A stretch of DNA of 64,000 bases from Theristus sp. LFF4_11 (taxonomy: Eukaryota; Nematoda; Chromadorea; Monhysterida; Xyalidae), in the NCBI GenBank assembly GCA_030248135.1, contig JASANC010003039.1, forward strand, positions 16,969 through 80,968, in the 5' to 3' direction. The position numbers and the translations under genes were made by a program. The stretch's first letter is position 1. Each line of letters starts with the position of its first letter. Below are positions 10,021 through 21,069 of this stretch, piece by piece. The notes beneath the pieces were generated by a model. The model saw only the letters and a program-made list of their open reading frames with translations. It searched no databases and had not been told where the DNA came from.

Positions 10021-12409
10021 TCATCCATCCCCGTGCTGCGCGTACGTGGCGGCCGACTGCACCCACGCGGTCAGTCGTTCGTTGAGCAGCTCCGGATTCA
10101 GGAACAGCTGCTGTTGCCGTTGCAGCGGCTCCCCGTCGCCGTGCGGCCGCTGCAGATGCACGGTGTTCGCGTCCGCCACAGCCGCACCGGGCAGCTCGGG
10201 TATGAGGAACTGCTTGTGCGTGTGCGCGTTCAACTGCGGGCACGTGACACGATGCTGGTGGTGGCCGTGTTCGGCTGGTGGCACGGCCAGCGGCATATTC
10301 GGCGGCTGCTCGGAGCTGAGCGTTGTCGCCGGCGTCAGTGCGCCTTCGGCCTCTGCTGGCGGCCAGTAGCCGCTGGACGTCGTCTGACGGTCGAGTGCGA
10401 CCAGGTCGGACGGAGTCAGCTCGTGCTCGTGATCGCCAGCGTCGACCATGCTCGCACGACGACTCGACTCCGACTGGAGGTAGGTGCTCAGACGCTCCTG
10501 GGGGCGTGTGGAGTTGAGAAACGGGAAATATGAGACATTGATTGAGATGACTATGTGTGCTACCAGCTGCTGGGATAACGGGGCCAGTAAATTGGCCAGT
10601 AAAGCGGCTACTAAAATGGCTACTAAAACGCGTTTGGCTAGAAGGCGGCTACCAATGTGGCTGGTTACAAAAACGTATTGACCTACAACGCCGATTCAAT
10701 GGCATCGCATCATCCCGTATTCCCAGCGACATTGCACACCGTATAAAAAATGCACGAAACGAACCTGGATGCTGCTGCAGGACTGCAGATTTGCGTCGCT
10801 GTTTGCGAGCGACTGCGTTTCAATCACCTCAATCGAGGGCACGTTCACGTTTTGCTCGACAGTGCCGTTCGGCACCGAAGAGTTCACTGTGCTCGTGTTT
10901 GACGACGAGGGCGCGTTGGCAAACCGGGCTGCAATAAAACGGTGCTTTTCTCACATTACAACTTTTAGGATTTTCGCCCACCCCATGGCGCAAGCTAAAA
11001 TCGATGGGTGAAAGGCGCTCTGTACATTTTACTGGGAAATCGACCAATTAATTAATTCATGTTCGTTCAAAAACTCTCATGATATAGACAGACAAAGCAA
11101 CGCACGATGTTCAACCGCCTGCGAAGCCGAGCGAAACTGGCGAAAGTGCGATTTGCGTCGATCGGTCGGCGCCGTGGACGGATGCGATTTCATGTAGATG
11201 AAGATGATCTCAATCTGTTTCACGAATCCGTACGAAATCAGCATGTTGGCGGACAGGTGAATCAGCGACGTAAAGATGCTTAGCAGAACGTCCAACGTTG
11301 AGAATGGCACTTGATAGCCGATAAGAAAATTTGCCGCCAACGTCAACAAAGCGATGATGTTGACAGCCAGCTGGCGTTTCAGAACACTCGTGAACGTCGT
11401 TCGAATATCGATCGGGGTCGTTTCGACGTCCGAGTTCTCGACGATCGCGCTCACTGAGCGACCTGGAAGTGCCAATTGTGAAAGAATCGTGTCGTTAAGG
11501 TTCGATAGGCTGAAGAGTTACAGTTAGCACACTTTCAGACAACGAGTTTAGCAGTGGATTATCAGAAACGATGTAACAAATCCGTTCCTTGTTTGAACTT
11601 ACACGTGCAGTTGATACGTGCATTCTGTGCACGCAAATTCCACCTCCACAGGAATGCCTGCACAGACTGCATGCACCAACCAATCAGCTGGTTTATCATA
11701 AATTATCCAGATGGCCTATGTTTAAAATTTTCCGCAGAACTAGAAAACACCACCAAACCGGCCGGTGCCCACCTGGCGGCGGCACGAACGTCGGTCGCAT
11801 GATCATCGGCAGATGCTGTATGGTGTTCTTGGCACGCTTGACCACCGTCCACAACGCGACCACATTCAGCACGCCCGTGAACAGCAACGCCACCATGGCC
11901 ACCGGTATCTCGTTGGTCGGCCGCCGCTGGGCGCAATTGAAGCCGGCCAACTCCGGCAGCATGCGCCAGTCGCAGTCGGTGATCAGGTCCATCAACAGCA
12001 GCACCACCGCGGACAGCAGCCACGCCCACATGACGCCGACACGAACGAGCGTCCTCTGGCCGTCGTCCCAGTCGAGACATTGCAGGATGTTCAGTAGACT
12101 GGCGATGCACAGGTTGGCGCTGGTGCAGAGCACGCACAGCACGGTCAGCGCGCTGAGCGCACGATTCAGAAAGACGAGCGACGCCGCGGCCGGCAGCACG
12201 AGATAGGCGATCGTGGGAGTCAGCTGGCACACGGCCAAGTGCACCAGTAGGGCGGTGGGAAACACGTTCGCAGAGAGTGTTCGTCGGTAGAAATTGGTCT
12301 TGTAGGGGCGCGCTTGGCGAACACGACGGATGACAGTTGGAATGCGGCAGCAGGGCGGGATCAGAGAAGCGAATGCGGCGATGCTGATGCCAATCCACCA
12401 AAAAGCCAT
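10021..12409 (-). CDS. Seven-transmembrane receptor (GPCR-like) with long cytoplasmic tail
   Basis: Four exons (12409-11773, 11462-11106, 10928-10765, 10497-10021) join in phase to 544 residues. Hydrophobic segments fit seven helices: WWIGISIAAFASLI, ALLVHLAVCQLTPTIAYLVL, ALTVLCVLCTSANLC, VMWAWLLSAVVLLLMDLI, VAMVALLFTGVLNVVAL, LAVNIIALLTLAANFLIG and LLSIFTSLIHLSANMLI. The last two exons encode a roughly 215-residue hydrophilic tail rich in Ser, Gln and His. No rhodopsin DRY or NPxxY motif is clear, so this is more like a nematode-specific serpentine receptor than a known ligand class. The start at 12409 is the first Met in this frame before helix 1. An extra 5' exon in 12480-12630, which also has a hydrophobic stretch, cannot be excluded. 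Ligand unknown. Confidence 0.75.
11612..11706. mobile_element. Decayed relative of the CAGTCGAACT MITE
   Basis: In the receptor intron, TGCATTCTGTGCA, then CTGCACAGACTGCATGCA and ACCAACCAATCAGCTG resemble the inner arm and right half of the palindromic MITEs. No intact terminus or TA duplication is visible. Confidence 0.4.
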
Positions 12410-13051
12410 TTTTTAGGAAATATGTCAAGTTTGGCAATAGTTCTAATGTTATTGCCACGAAACTGAATAAGAAAACTAAGCCTGATATCTGAAGATGATG
12501 AAAACAAGCTGCTTCCGAGCCCCATTTCGCCTCGCATGAATGACTCATTTTGTTGTTAATCCCGGACCTTGGGCGTTTTACCGAGTAGCTGCAGCTTTCA
12601 TCATAATCGCCTTGATAAGCAAGCAACAAAAAGCATTATCATCCACATGATGCGTTGAAACGACAGCAGTCTGAACATGTTGCTTACACGTGCACAGCGA
12701 CTTGGGCGATAATTAGCCAATTTAGCTTAGGAGCACCTGTTTTGTTCAAGAAGCGCGTCGTCTAGCTCATACGCGTATATGCCAGCTGGGCTTAACGGAA
12801 ATTAGCATTTCTGGATGGACACTTATTTGTTTTTTTACTGATTTCCGAGTTTGTTAAATTAAAAATCTTTTAAATTCGTTTTCAGTTGCAAAACGGTGAA
12901 CATAGTACATTGTACCCGACGACAAAAACAAGAAACTACAAGTCTGCACAAACGAGAAACCAATAATGAAAAACGAACAAAACATTCGCTGAGTGTGGGA
13001 CCACATGAAAGGAATTTCAAAAAGTCTCAATGAACTTTGTTTGTACAGCAT
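12410..13051. other. Intergenic / receptor 5' flank, no gene seen
   Basis: Between the receptor start and the SOD-like stop codon. One open frame (12629-12480 minus) contains a hydrophobic stretch (LVFLFSFVAITLELL) after an acceptor-like site and could be a 5' exon of the receptor, but its frame does not continue into MAFWW. Otherwise A+T-rich. Confidence 0.35.
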
Positions 13052-15914
13052 TCAGCGGCGTCTCCTGCGATGACCGTGATTGCCATGATTGTCGCCGGGG
13101 TACCCCACGACCATGTCCATCGGTTCGTAGACAATGTCCAACTTTGCGATGATACCGCAGGCGAGCGGCCGACCACTGGCGCCGTTTCGTTGGCTGATCT
13201 TCGAGTTCGAAATGCCTAAATCGTCCTCGAACTCGGTGACTGCGATCGCGCGACCGAACACGTTGTTGCGGCCGAACAGCTCGATCCGATCCGAGCGCTT
13301 GCTGACGTTCGCGACGCCGTCCGCGGCGACCTCGATGTTGCCGAGATCACCGTTGTGACGGATTCTGCGTGGCATAATAAGGTTCAAATCATCCGTTTCG
13401 TTGGTCTTGAGAAGCAAGTGTCCCTTGTTTCGTTTAGTAGTTCACCGATCGACTATGATTTGTCCATGCGACCTATCGGGAGATCGATATTCGCTAAGGC
13501 GCGTTTAGCAATTAGATTTTCTTGCGTACGCACGGAGACAGAACTTAAAAAATGGCTACGCGAATTAGAATTTCGTACGCATGACTGTCGTTCGCACGTA
13601 ACGACTGTTTTGCGCGCATGATTTAGAACGTTGTCCGTGCGCACGCAAAAAAACTTGTGCCCACGCGAATTAGAATTTCGTGCGTGTGACTTACGTCTGT
13701 CCGACACGACTGTTTTGCGCACGGGATTTAGAACGACTGTTTGTCCGTGCGTAAAAAGACAAATGCGCACGCGAATTAGAATTTCTTGCGCACGACTGTC
13801 CGACGACTTTTTGCTGCTGGCAGCAAAAAGTCGTTCGACAGATGTGCGGAAAAGTTCATATTTTCCAGTGTCTGTTAATTTTAAGTTGAAAATTAAGGTA
13901 TTTTAGATGTTGGGGCAACGGAAAAAATGCTCAGTTTTATTTGGTGTGTCTACTTGCCTGTTTTGAAAAGAAAGAAAACTGAAATCTACTGGAAACTGTT
14001 GTATTTCGTTGTTTGTTTGTTTGTTTGTTTGTTTGCTTCCTGGTTTTGGAGAAGGGGGCTGCTGGTTCCAAAAAAGCAAAACAGCCAAGCCTAAGCCTAA
14101 GCCTAAGCTTCTCTGTCACCTGCGCTTCGTCGAGCGAACTGATCAGCGTCGGCGGAGATTTTGGGTCAGCATTTTCCATTTTTGAAAGATCCAAATCAAA
14201 ATTTGTTCAAATTCAGTTTGTATATACCAAAACTGAAAGAATTTAGATTTTTACATGCGCTTCTTGAGAACACATGTGATAAAAATGCGACGACAAACTG
14301 AATGCAAAATGGGGAAGGGGGCATGTTGTTCCAGAGCCGAGGGGTTGGGGGGGGCGATATAGATAGCTGGAGCAAATTTTCCAGATAGAGAGATAGCTGG
14401 AAAATTTTGGGGGGGGGGCCGCGGGGGGGCCATGTGACTTTGGGGGGGGGGGGCGGTCAAAATTTTGAAATTTGATAGATAGATAGCTAAAACGCTAAAA
14501 AGCTATAAAAACAGCAAAATAATGCTAAAAATACACTAAAAATCGAGTATAAGTGCGTATTTTACCTCAAGTTAGCGAAATTTTCAAGAATTACGAGAAA
14601 AAATGGTCAATTTTGGTCAAAAATTGACTCATTTTATGTCTTCGAAGACAAAAATTTTCAGATAGATAGCTGGCTGAGAATTTTTTTAGATAGATAATAG
14701 CTGAGCCGAAAAAACCTGTCTGATAGAGATAGATTCGAAAAAATTTTTTTTGGGGGGGGGGCGGCCCCCCCCAGGCCCCCCTAGAACAACTATGGAAGGG
14801 GGTAGGGGAAGGGGAGGGAATGCAAGGGAGATGACCACTAAAAAATAAAATTTGTAAATTCCCGTTTTCAAATTTGCTAGGGCAGACATTTGCATTTTTG
14901 TCCGTAACAGAACGGACTATTTTTGGTCACGGCATTTAGAACGACAGTCGTATGACGGATGCTACACGTTTTCTAATTCCCGTACGCAAGCTTGTCCGTC
15001 CGCACGTTCGGACATACCACACAACTTTTTGCCCACGCGAATTAGTTCTCCGTATGTATGCACGACACTTCAGTCGTTCTAAATGCGGTGCGCAGTTTTC
15101 AGTTTTGTCGTGTGGCGTAAACGAAACGACTGTTTTGCGCCCCGCATTTAGAACGACGTGCGTTCCGTGCGTACGCACGTAAATCTAATTGCTAAACGCG
15201 CCTAGTATGGGGTAGGCACCTAATGACTGAGAAACTCAATCGGCGCGCCCACTTGCACGGCGTTCTGGACGCATCTCTGAATTAGCCCCGGCTAAACACA
15301 CCGCATACATGTAAGTTCATGTGCCTTGTTCGGTCGAGAAATAAAAACTTTTGTTAATCGATCAAAAAACCCGATAAAAACACGAACTGCATCAAAAAGC
15401 CAAACACTACACACAGAGACCTGTCTTCTAAGCCGCCGTGCGGGTACCAGTCGGGATTAAAGTGATAGCCGATTGATCTGCAGAAGCGCGTGAAGTTGCC
15501 CCAGTTGTAAACGTGCAAGCCGTGGCGGCCGGGGGTGAGGCCGAAGATTTGGCCTCTGATCAGCGTCTTATCACCGACCGTTTGATTGAAGTAAATTGTG
15601 CCCGAAATTCGCGCGTCTTCACTGCGTAAGATTGCAATGCCACTAAGAGCGACCACTAAAATATGCAAGTGAAAGATTAGAAACAGGAAAAATACACATG
15701 TTACTGTGTTAAATCTTCACTGTTCGAAATCTTAAACTAAGCTTCAATCTTGCACACCTTAACCGTGACTTAACAGAAACACCAAATACCAACGTTCAAA
15801 GTGTCGTTTATGGTGCATCGCAGCTGCATCGTGGTGAAACGCGCCAGATTCTGTTGCTAGCCCTCCTGTGGTCGCCGACGTCAAAACAACAGAAACAAAT
15901 GAAAACCAAAACAT
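13052..15914 (-). CDS. Extracellular Cu/Zn-SOD-like protein lacking two copper ligands
   Basis: Three exons (15914-15790, 15642-15421, 13364-13052) sum to 660 nt, 219 residues. Exon 1 gives a signal-like N terminus (MFWFSFVSVVLTSATTGG) and is the least certain. Exons 2-3 align along the whole SOD fold: GTIYFNQ, HGLHVYNWGN, YHFNP, PHGG, RHNGDLGN, GRAIAVTEFEDDLG and GRPLACG. In human SOD1 numbering the zinc ligands (H63, H71, H80, D83), the C57/C146 disulphide pair and R143 are kept. Copper ligand H46 is kept, and H63 also bridges copper. H48 is Tyr (TAC) and H120 is Thr (ACC). Normal dismutase activity is therefore unlikely; a zinc-only or non-enzymatic role is inference. A His/Arg-rich tail (GDNHGNHGHRRRRR) follows and could bind matrix polyanions, as in EC-SOD. 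Exon 3 is separated by a 2-kb intron holding a transposable element. Confidence 0.85.
13497..15203. mobile_element. 1.7-kb non-autonomous TIR element in the SOD-like intron
   Basis: AGGCGCGTTTAGCAATTAGA at 13497 is repeated inverted at 15184-15203, and the match extends over about 40 bp (to CCGTGCGTACGCA). Inside each end are further copies of GCGAATTAGAATTTCGT and ATTTAGAACGACTGT in both orientations (13550-13790 and 14930-15160), giving long sub-terminal inverted repeats. The interior has a TTTG microsatellite (14010-14035), about three telomere-like CCTAAG units (about 14087-14108) and poly-G tracts (14340-14460 and 14750-14820). No transposase frame is present. The target duplication is unclear. 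Confidence 0.75.
14087..14108. repeat. Short interstitial telomere-like tract (CCTAAG)3+
   Basis: About three and a half perfect units of the complement of TTAGGC, inside the intronic element of the SOD-like gene and far from the terminal array at 63853. Confidence 0.8.
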
Positions 15915-16856
15915 TTTTTGCTGCTTTCAATTTTTTTAAACAATTGATGAAATATTTTTAAAATCACATTGTTTCCAAATGCAATGTACGGTCTGTATTA
16001 TCTGCTACTTGTGCGTCACTACCGAAATAGTTTTGTTTTAAAATAACACAATCTGCACTTTATTATCGGCACGCCATCCAAAAACCGTACAAATGAGGTC
16101 AATATGTTTGTAATATCTAAACTGTCTCCCCTGCATGGCACAGTTTTGTTCATGTCTTGCGTGTTTTGGCGGTGGTTGGTAGATTTGCATTGTACGTGTG
16201 ATAATCCATACATATCTTACCTTACCTTTTGTTCTGACTTCTTCAATTTCAACTGAATTTTATTATCGGGATGAAACAGAATTTCAATGAAAAGTAAGAA
16301 AGGGATAAACTTTTTTGCTAAAAGTATTCAGTATTCATAAATTTTCGAGTATTCCATGTCGAAAGGAGATGCGTACAATTGCGACAGAGACTTGCGGCCT
16401 GGACAATCGCGGCCTCGGACAAACCCCGGTTATTGGAATGTTACATGTACGCTGCTGTACACAACAAAAATGTACATAAAAAAACTGCAGACCTAACAAT
16501 TCAGCAGCTTTATCGGAATACGAAATCACTTCATCAAATCTGACAATAGACACTTCAAAAACATTGAAAACACACAAGACGTCGCTGAAGATTGACAGTT
16601 GAGCGGGTAAAAAGTTTGTAAAACAGAAAACCAGTGGTTAACTTGAAAGCCAACATTCAATGCTGAAAAAGCTACAGAAGTCCACTGCAAAAAAATACTA
16701 GAATAAGTCAACTTGAATTAGCCAAACAACAGTAACGTTAATATTGATTTTGGTGGTTACAAAAACCGCAAAACCCATTACTTAATGCAAAGCGTTACCA
16801 AAGAGGCAAAGATAATCTTTGAGAATTGAACAAAAACCGCTGAAAATAAAAGCAAA
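15915..16856. other. Divergent intergenic region, no gene seen
   Basis: Lies between the start of the minus-strand SOD-like gene and the start of the plus-strand potassium channel, so it should contain both promoters. Short open frames here (for example 16019-16213, 16335-16577) show no domain or splice support. Confidence 0.45.
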
Positions 16857-19800
16857 ATGAACATCAACTTGTCCAACAGTGATCCAACGCAGCCGTCATC
16901 GACCACCAGCGGTTCCGAGTTGTCAGCTGGCGACTGCCAGATAACCGACCATGAAGTGCCGAGTTCGCTGAAACGTGCTGTTTCATGCCTCAATGAAATC
17001 TGTAAGCTTTTAAAGACAAATGGTACATACTGGCCATAAATTGTACTTAAGGTGTTGGTGATTTGGATGTGGTTGTAGTGTACCACGCCAATCACACTCT
17101 AAGAGCATTGCAGAGGGTGATTCCACTCACAGACTCGAGCTATGCGCTGGTGTGCGGCATGGAGCCGGCGGCTGGTCGGGTGTTGTACGTGAACGGCGGC
17201 TTCCAGCGAGCGACCGGCTACACGCTGGACGACCTCGGCGGGTCGCAGTCGACCGACTGGGTGACGAGGGTGGTGTTCACGAACAAGCACACCAGCAGCG
17301 AGCACCAGCGCCGCATCGTGCACGCGTTGAACACGAACAGCGAATGCGCGCTCGCCGTGATGGTCGAGAAGAAGAACGGTCAGACAGAAGCATCGGTCGG
17401 CTTGGAAATCTAAAAAATTGTCTCTATTCTTGTTACGTTGTGAAACAAACCTAAAAAGAAAGATCTCACTTTGTAACCCGGAACATTCTGGCCAAAGGAG
17501 GCGTCCAACTGGCGCATGTGTCCGTCAAGCGAATCCTGGACGAGTTGCAGCGTGTCTGCCTGCTCGTCGTTGCGCTCGACATTGTGCCCACCGGCGAGAA
17601 CAGTGCGTTTCAACAAAAATGGGACAATTATTAACATATAAATGCTGACAAAGCAACAGATAAAGCTCGCGAATAATACTGAAATACCGAAAAAATTGGA
17701 AATGAAGCCAAATTTTCAAGGTCTTTTATTCATGGTTGATCATAAAAATGTACCCCGCCAGTTTTTTTTGTTGCAGGTCACAGAACAAGCAGTCTGATGC
17801 TGGCGGATGAAAGCGGCTTGGATCCGGAACCGAATAAACCAAAGGTACATACAATACCACCTACATTAGCTCAGTTGATCAAAGTGAATAATGACACTGC
17901 TTAACACCGTTTATAAACTGCAGCACCACAAATACATATTCGATGGTGAGGGAACCTTCAAAATGTTCTGGGACTGGCTGACTCTAGTGGCAACCGTGTT
18001 CATTGGAGTGGTGAGATAGAAACAACAAGTGGATACTTTGTGTACATTTTTATCCGAAACACTAGATACAGTGTACGGTACATTTCCAGGTCGCACCCTA
18101 CAACGCGGTATTTTTAGTTGGCAACGTCGATCAGGTGGCAAGCACCGCCACGACATGCATCATGTTCATCTTTTGGGCAGGTGCAAGCTAACATGTTACA
18201 AAATTAAGACAAGATTGCTTTTCGCTAACAACCGTCAAAATAATTTTTCTTCCAGATATACTCGTAAATTTCCGATGTACGTTTCGTGACCGACTGGGTC
18301 AACGTGTGGAACAACCTGGCCTGATCATCAAACATTATTTGGTCACGTGGTTCATTGTTGATCTGCTTGCGGCGTTGCCATACGAACTGATTACGTTCGT
18401 TGGATACCACGACGTGAGTGTTGTTTACGGCTGGTTTTTGATAAAGTTGGTTACTTGATTACTGGTGCTTGGGCTACACCCACGTTGACACAGTGTATTT
18501 TTTCAACGCCATGCTGCTTGTTTAAAATCGTCCGAACTTGTCTATTGTTCGCCGTTTCAGACGCGTGCCATTCAACTTTTCAAGTGCCTACGCCTGCTGC
18601 GTCTCATAAAGTTGATCCACTTTCTGACCGAATACTCTCGACACGCCTCGGTGATCATGGTCATCAATATGACGCTCTATCTACTGCTCGCTCATTGGTT
18701 TGCCTGCATCTGGTTCTACGTTGGAAAGTTTGTTCAGCATGAAACTTGTTTCAAACGCTTCACGCAATATATAGTGTAGTGTAGATGGAACGTGTCACAC
18801 CGAAGTGACGTCATTTGCTGTAAAAATGCAAGCTTGTCATGCACAGGCACCAAATTTTAGTTGGATTGACATGCGTATTTGTAAAGGAATCACCCAAACA
18901 GACTACGTTGCTTTGACAAACGCGTACTTTAAAGCACATGACGTCATTTTGGTCTGACACTATCGAATAAATAGCTATTAGTAATTTCTCCTTCACTTCA
19001 CAGCTACGAATACGAGGTCGGTCGCCGATCGTGGAACATGGGTATGCCAACGATTTCTTCCACACCTTTTCAGTTTGAAAGAACACAAAAAAGTGATGAC
19101 ATAAAGGTACAGTATTTAGGCTGGGTCTACCAGCTTGCTCGTCAGGCATACCGTGAGTTTTTGAGCAACGTGCCAGGCAATTTCGTGCTGAAACCCGATC
19201 ACCTGCAGTGGTACTGGAGCAGCATGTATTTCAGCTTGACCATGCTGACGACGGTAAAAAATGCCATACTTTTTATAAATTTAAAAAGTTAATTTCAAAG
19301 AGTGTTGATGAAAGTCTTTTTTCTAGGTTGGTTTTGGCAACATGGCGGCTAATTCGGTATTAGAGAAAATCGTCTGTTGTATTGCGATGCCAATATTCGG
19401 TAAAACAAGTATTATTACACTACAAGTAGTATTACTACTATTTTGTAACTATTAGTAATAATAGCATAATAGTAATTGATCGATTCCTAACAACACTGTT
19501 CTCCAGCCCTGATGAACGCGGTGGTGTTTGGCAACGTGACAGCAATCATCCAACGGATGTACACTCGTCGGTTCGCCTACGACATTGCTGGCAACGAATT
19601 GACCGACTTTTTTCGCATTCACAACGTACCACGACCATTGCGCAAAAAGATGAACGACTTTTATGCGTCCTTTTGGACTGTGAACCGAGGCATCACTTCG
19701 GACAAGGTAAGACACGCATTCAATAAATCATGTTCTTGAACAATAAATTGAAGAAACAAGGTCATACAGTCTGTAGTTGTAATGGTTGTCAATACTGTCA

Positions 19801-21069
19801 AGTAAAGCACCAATTGAGTTCTTTCTTGTCAAGTCAAATGTCTTTCTTGACACCTCTTGGCGGTACTCTTTAATTCATGAGCACCAACTGACTGCTATTA
19901 ACTGATTATGTTTAGATTCTCGAAAAGTTTCCGGATGGGCTACGTGCGGACATCTGTGAGCACATCCATGGGGATCTGTTTCGACTGCGACCGTTTCAAA
20001 CAATGTCAAGAGAAAGTAGAAGACAACTGGCGCTAAATGTGACTTTCTTATTCAAAAAAAAGAATTTCAACAACGGCCCAAATCCTTTCCGGTACTTTCT
20101 AGGTCAAACAAACATTTGCGCATCGCGACGAAGTGCTCCTGAGCGTTGGTGAAGTGCCAAAAAACCTGATCTATTGCATCGGCGGCGAGCTGGATGTTCG
20201 TCAGCCAGAGACGGGTTTCGTGACAACCCTCGGTAAACAAAAGACGCCGTTCGCCGATCCATAACAGATGATCTACTTATTTAAAGCTGCAGCACTGATT
20301 GTTTAGTTTGATTCAAAGCAATTGTGCAACACTGCGGGTGAAAAGTTAAGTTGAAAACAACAAGTTGAAGAAATAATGGCCGGCTAAAAGTTGCAGCTGC
20401 CGGCCAACTGCTTGGCGGTGATCTCGTTCGCGTCTCTGCCAAGCAAGCGACCTCGCGATTCCGCGTTCGTGTGCGCTCGCAAGTGGCCGAAGTGCGTCTG
20501 CTGCCAGTGGCCTCGATCGTTGAGGTGCTGCATCGACAGCCGGAGTTGGCCGTGGTCGTTGCTACGATGCTCGACGCTGAACTCGTCGTTGATCTCGTTG
20601 GGCAGGTCGTTAAGTTAAACCTTTTTTGGATGTAGCAAAAAAATGTAAATATAAAACTAATGCGTTAGCCAATTACCACAGGAATTTTTTTCTAGGATTT
20701 ATTTGACACTTCGCTGTCCGCGCTGTCGCCCAACATTAAGGAAATGCTGACGAAGAATCCGCAAAACTCGACAAGTGCTGTTTGTGAGTGGTTTTTGCAA
20801 CAAAGCTTCGTTGAAAAGTGTTATTTGACGCTTCATTTTTTGACATTTTTTATTGCCGCAATGTGCCTGTTACAGTTGAACCGGAACAATCAACACCGAA
20901 CGTCAACGACATTTTAGAAGAACTTCGTTCGATTCGATCTAAATTGGACGAAATTACAAAACCCACCGACAAAGAACAGAAGACTCGGTTGGAGAATCAA
21001 AACAAACCCACAAAGTTTTGTGATCTGGAACAACAGGTTTCTTTGTCAAAACAACATAAAAGCTCCTAA
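16857..21069 (+). CDS. Voltage-gated K+ channel, KCNH (EAG/ELK/ERG) family, ELK-like
   Basis: Seventeen exons with compatible phases give 782 residues (exons at 16857, 17079, 17459, 17777, 17924, 18090, 18256, 18561, 19004, 19120, 19327, 19507, 19916, 20103, 20397, 20696, 20876). A divergent N-terminal PAS region (LYVNGGFQRATGYTLDDLGG) is followed by S1 (WDWLTLVATVFIGVVAPYN), S2-S3 (DILVNFRCTFRDRLG, HYLVTWFIVDLLAALPYEL), a charged S4 (FKCLRLLRLIKLIHFL), S5 (LLLAHWFACIWFYVGK) and a pore with the K+ filter VGFGN. S6, the C-linker (FGNVTAIIQRMYTRR) and a cyclic-nucleotide-binding homology domain come next. The C terminus is a short predicted coiled coil (ILEELRSIRSKLDEI). The S2-S5 and C-linker text matches ELK-type KCNH members best. 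The tail is short for the family. Exon 3, in the PAS region, is the least certain. Confidence 0.9.
18792..18960. mobile_element. Intronic MITE with GTGTCA termini and internal TGACGTCA sites
   Basis: GTGTCACACCGAAGTGACGT at the left is matched in inverted form by CATGACGTCATTTTGGTCTGACAC at the right, ending at 18960. About 47 bp align through GCTnTAAA and TTGTCA. It lies in the channel intron between exons 8 and 9. A shorter relative is at 33849-33934. Confidence 0.7.

Noticed and set aside
12854..13051. 65-codon hydrophobic minus-strand frame directly after the SOD-like stop
   Set aside because: No promoter or splice evidence; A+T-rich 3' flank with a chance hydrophobic run.
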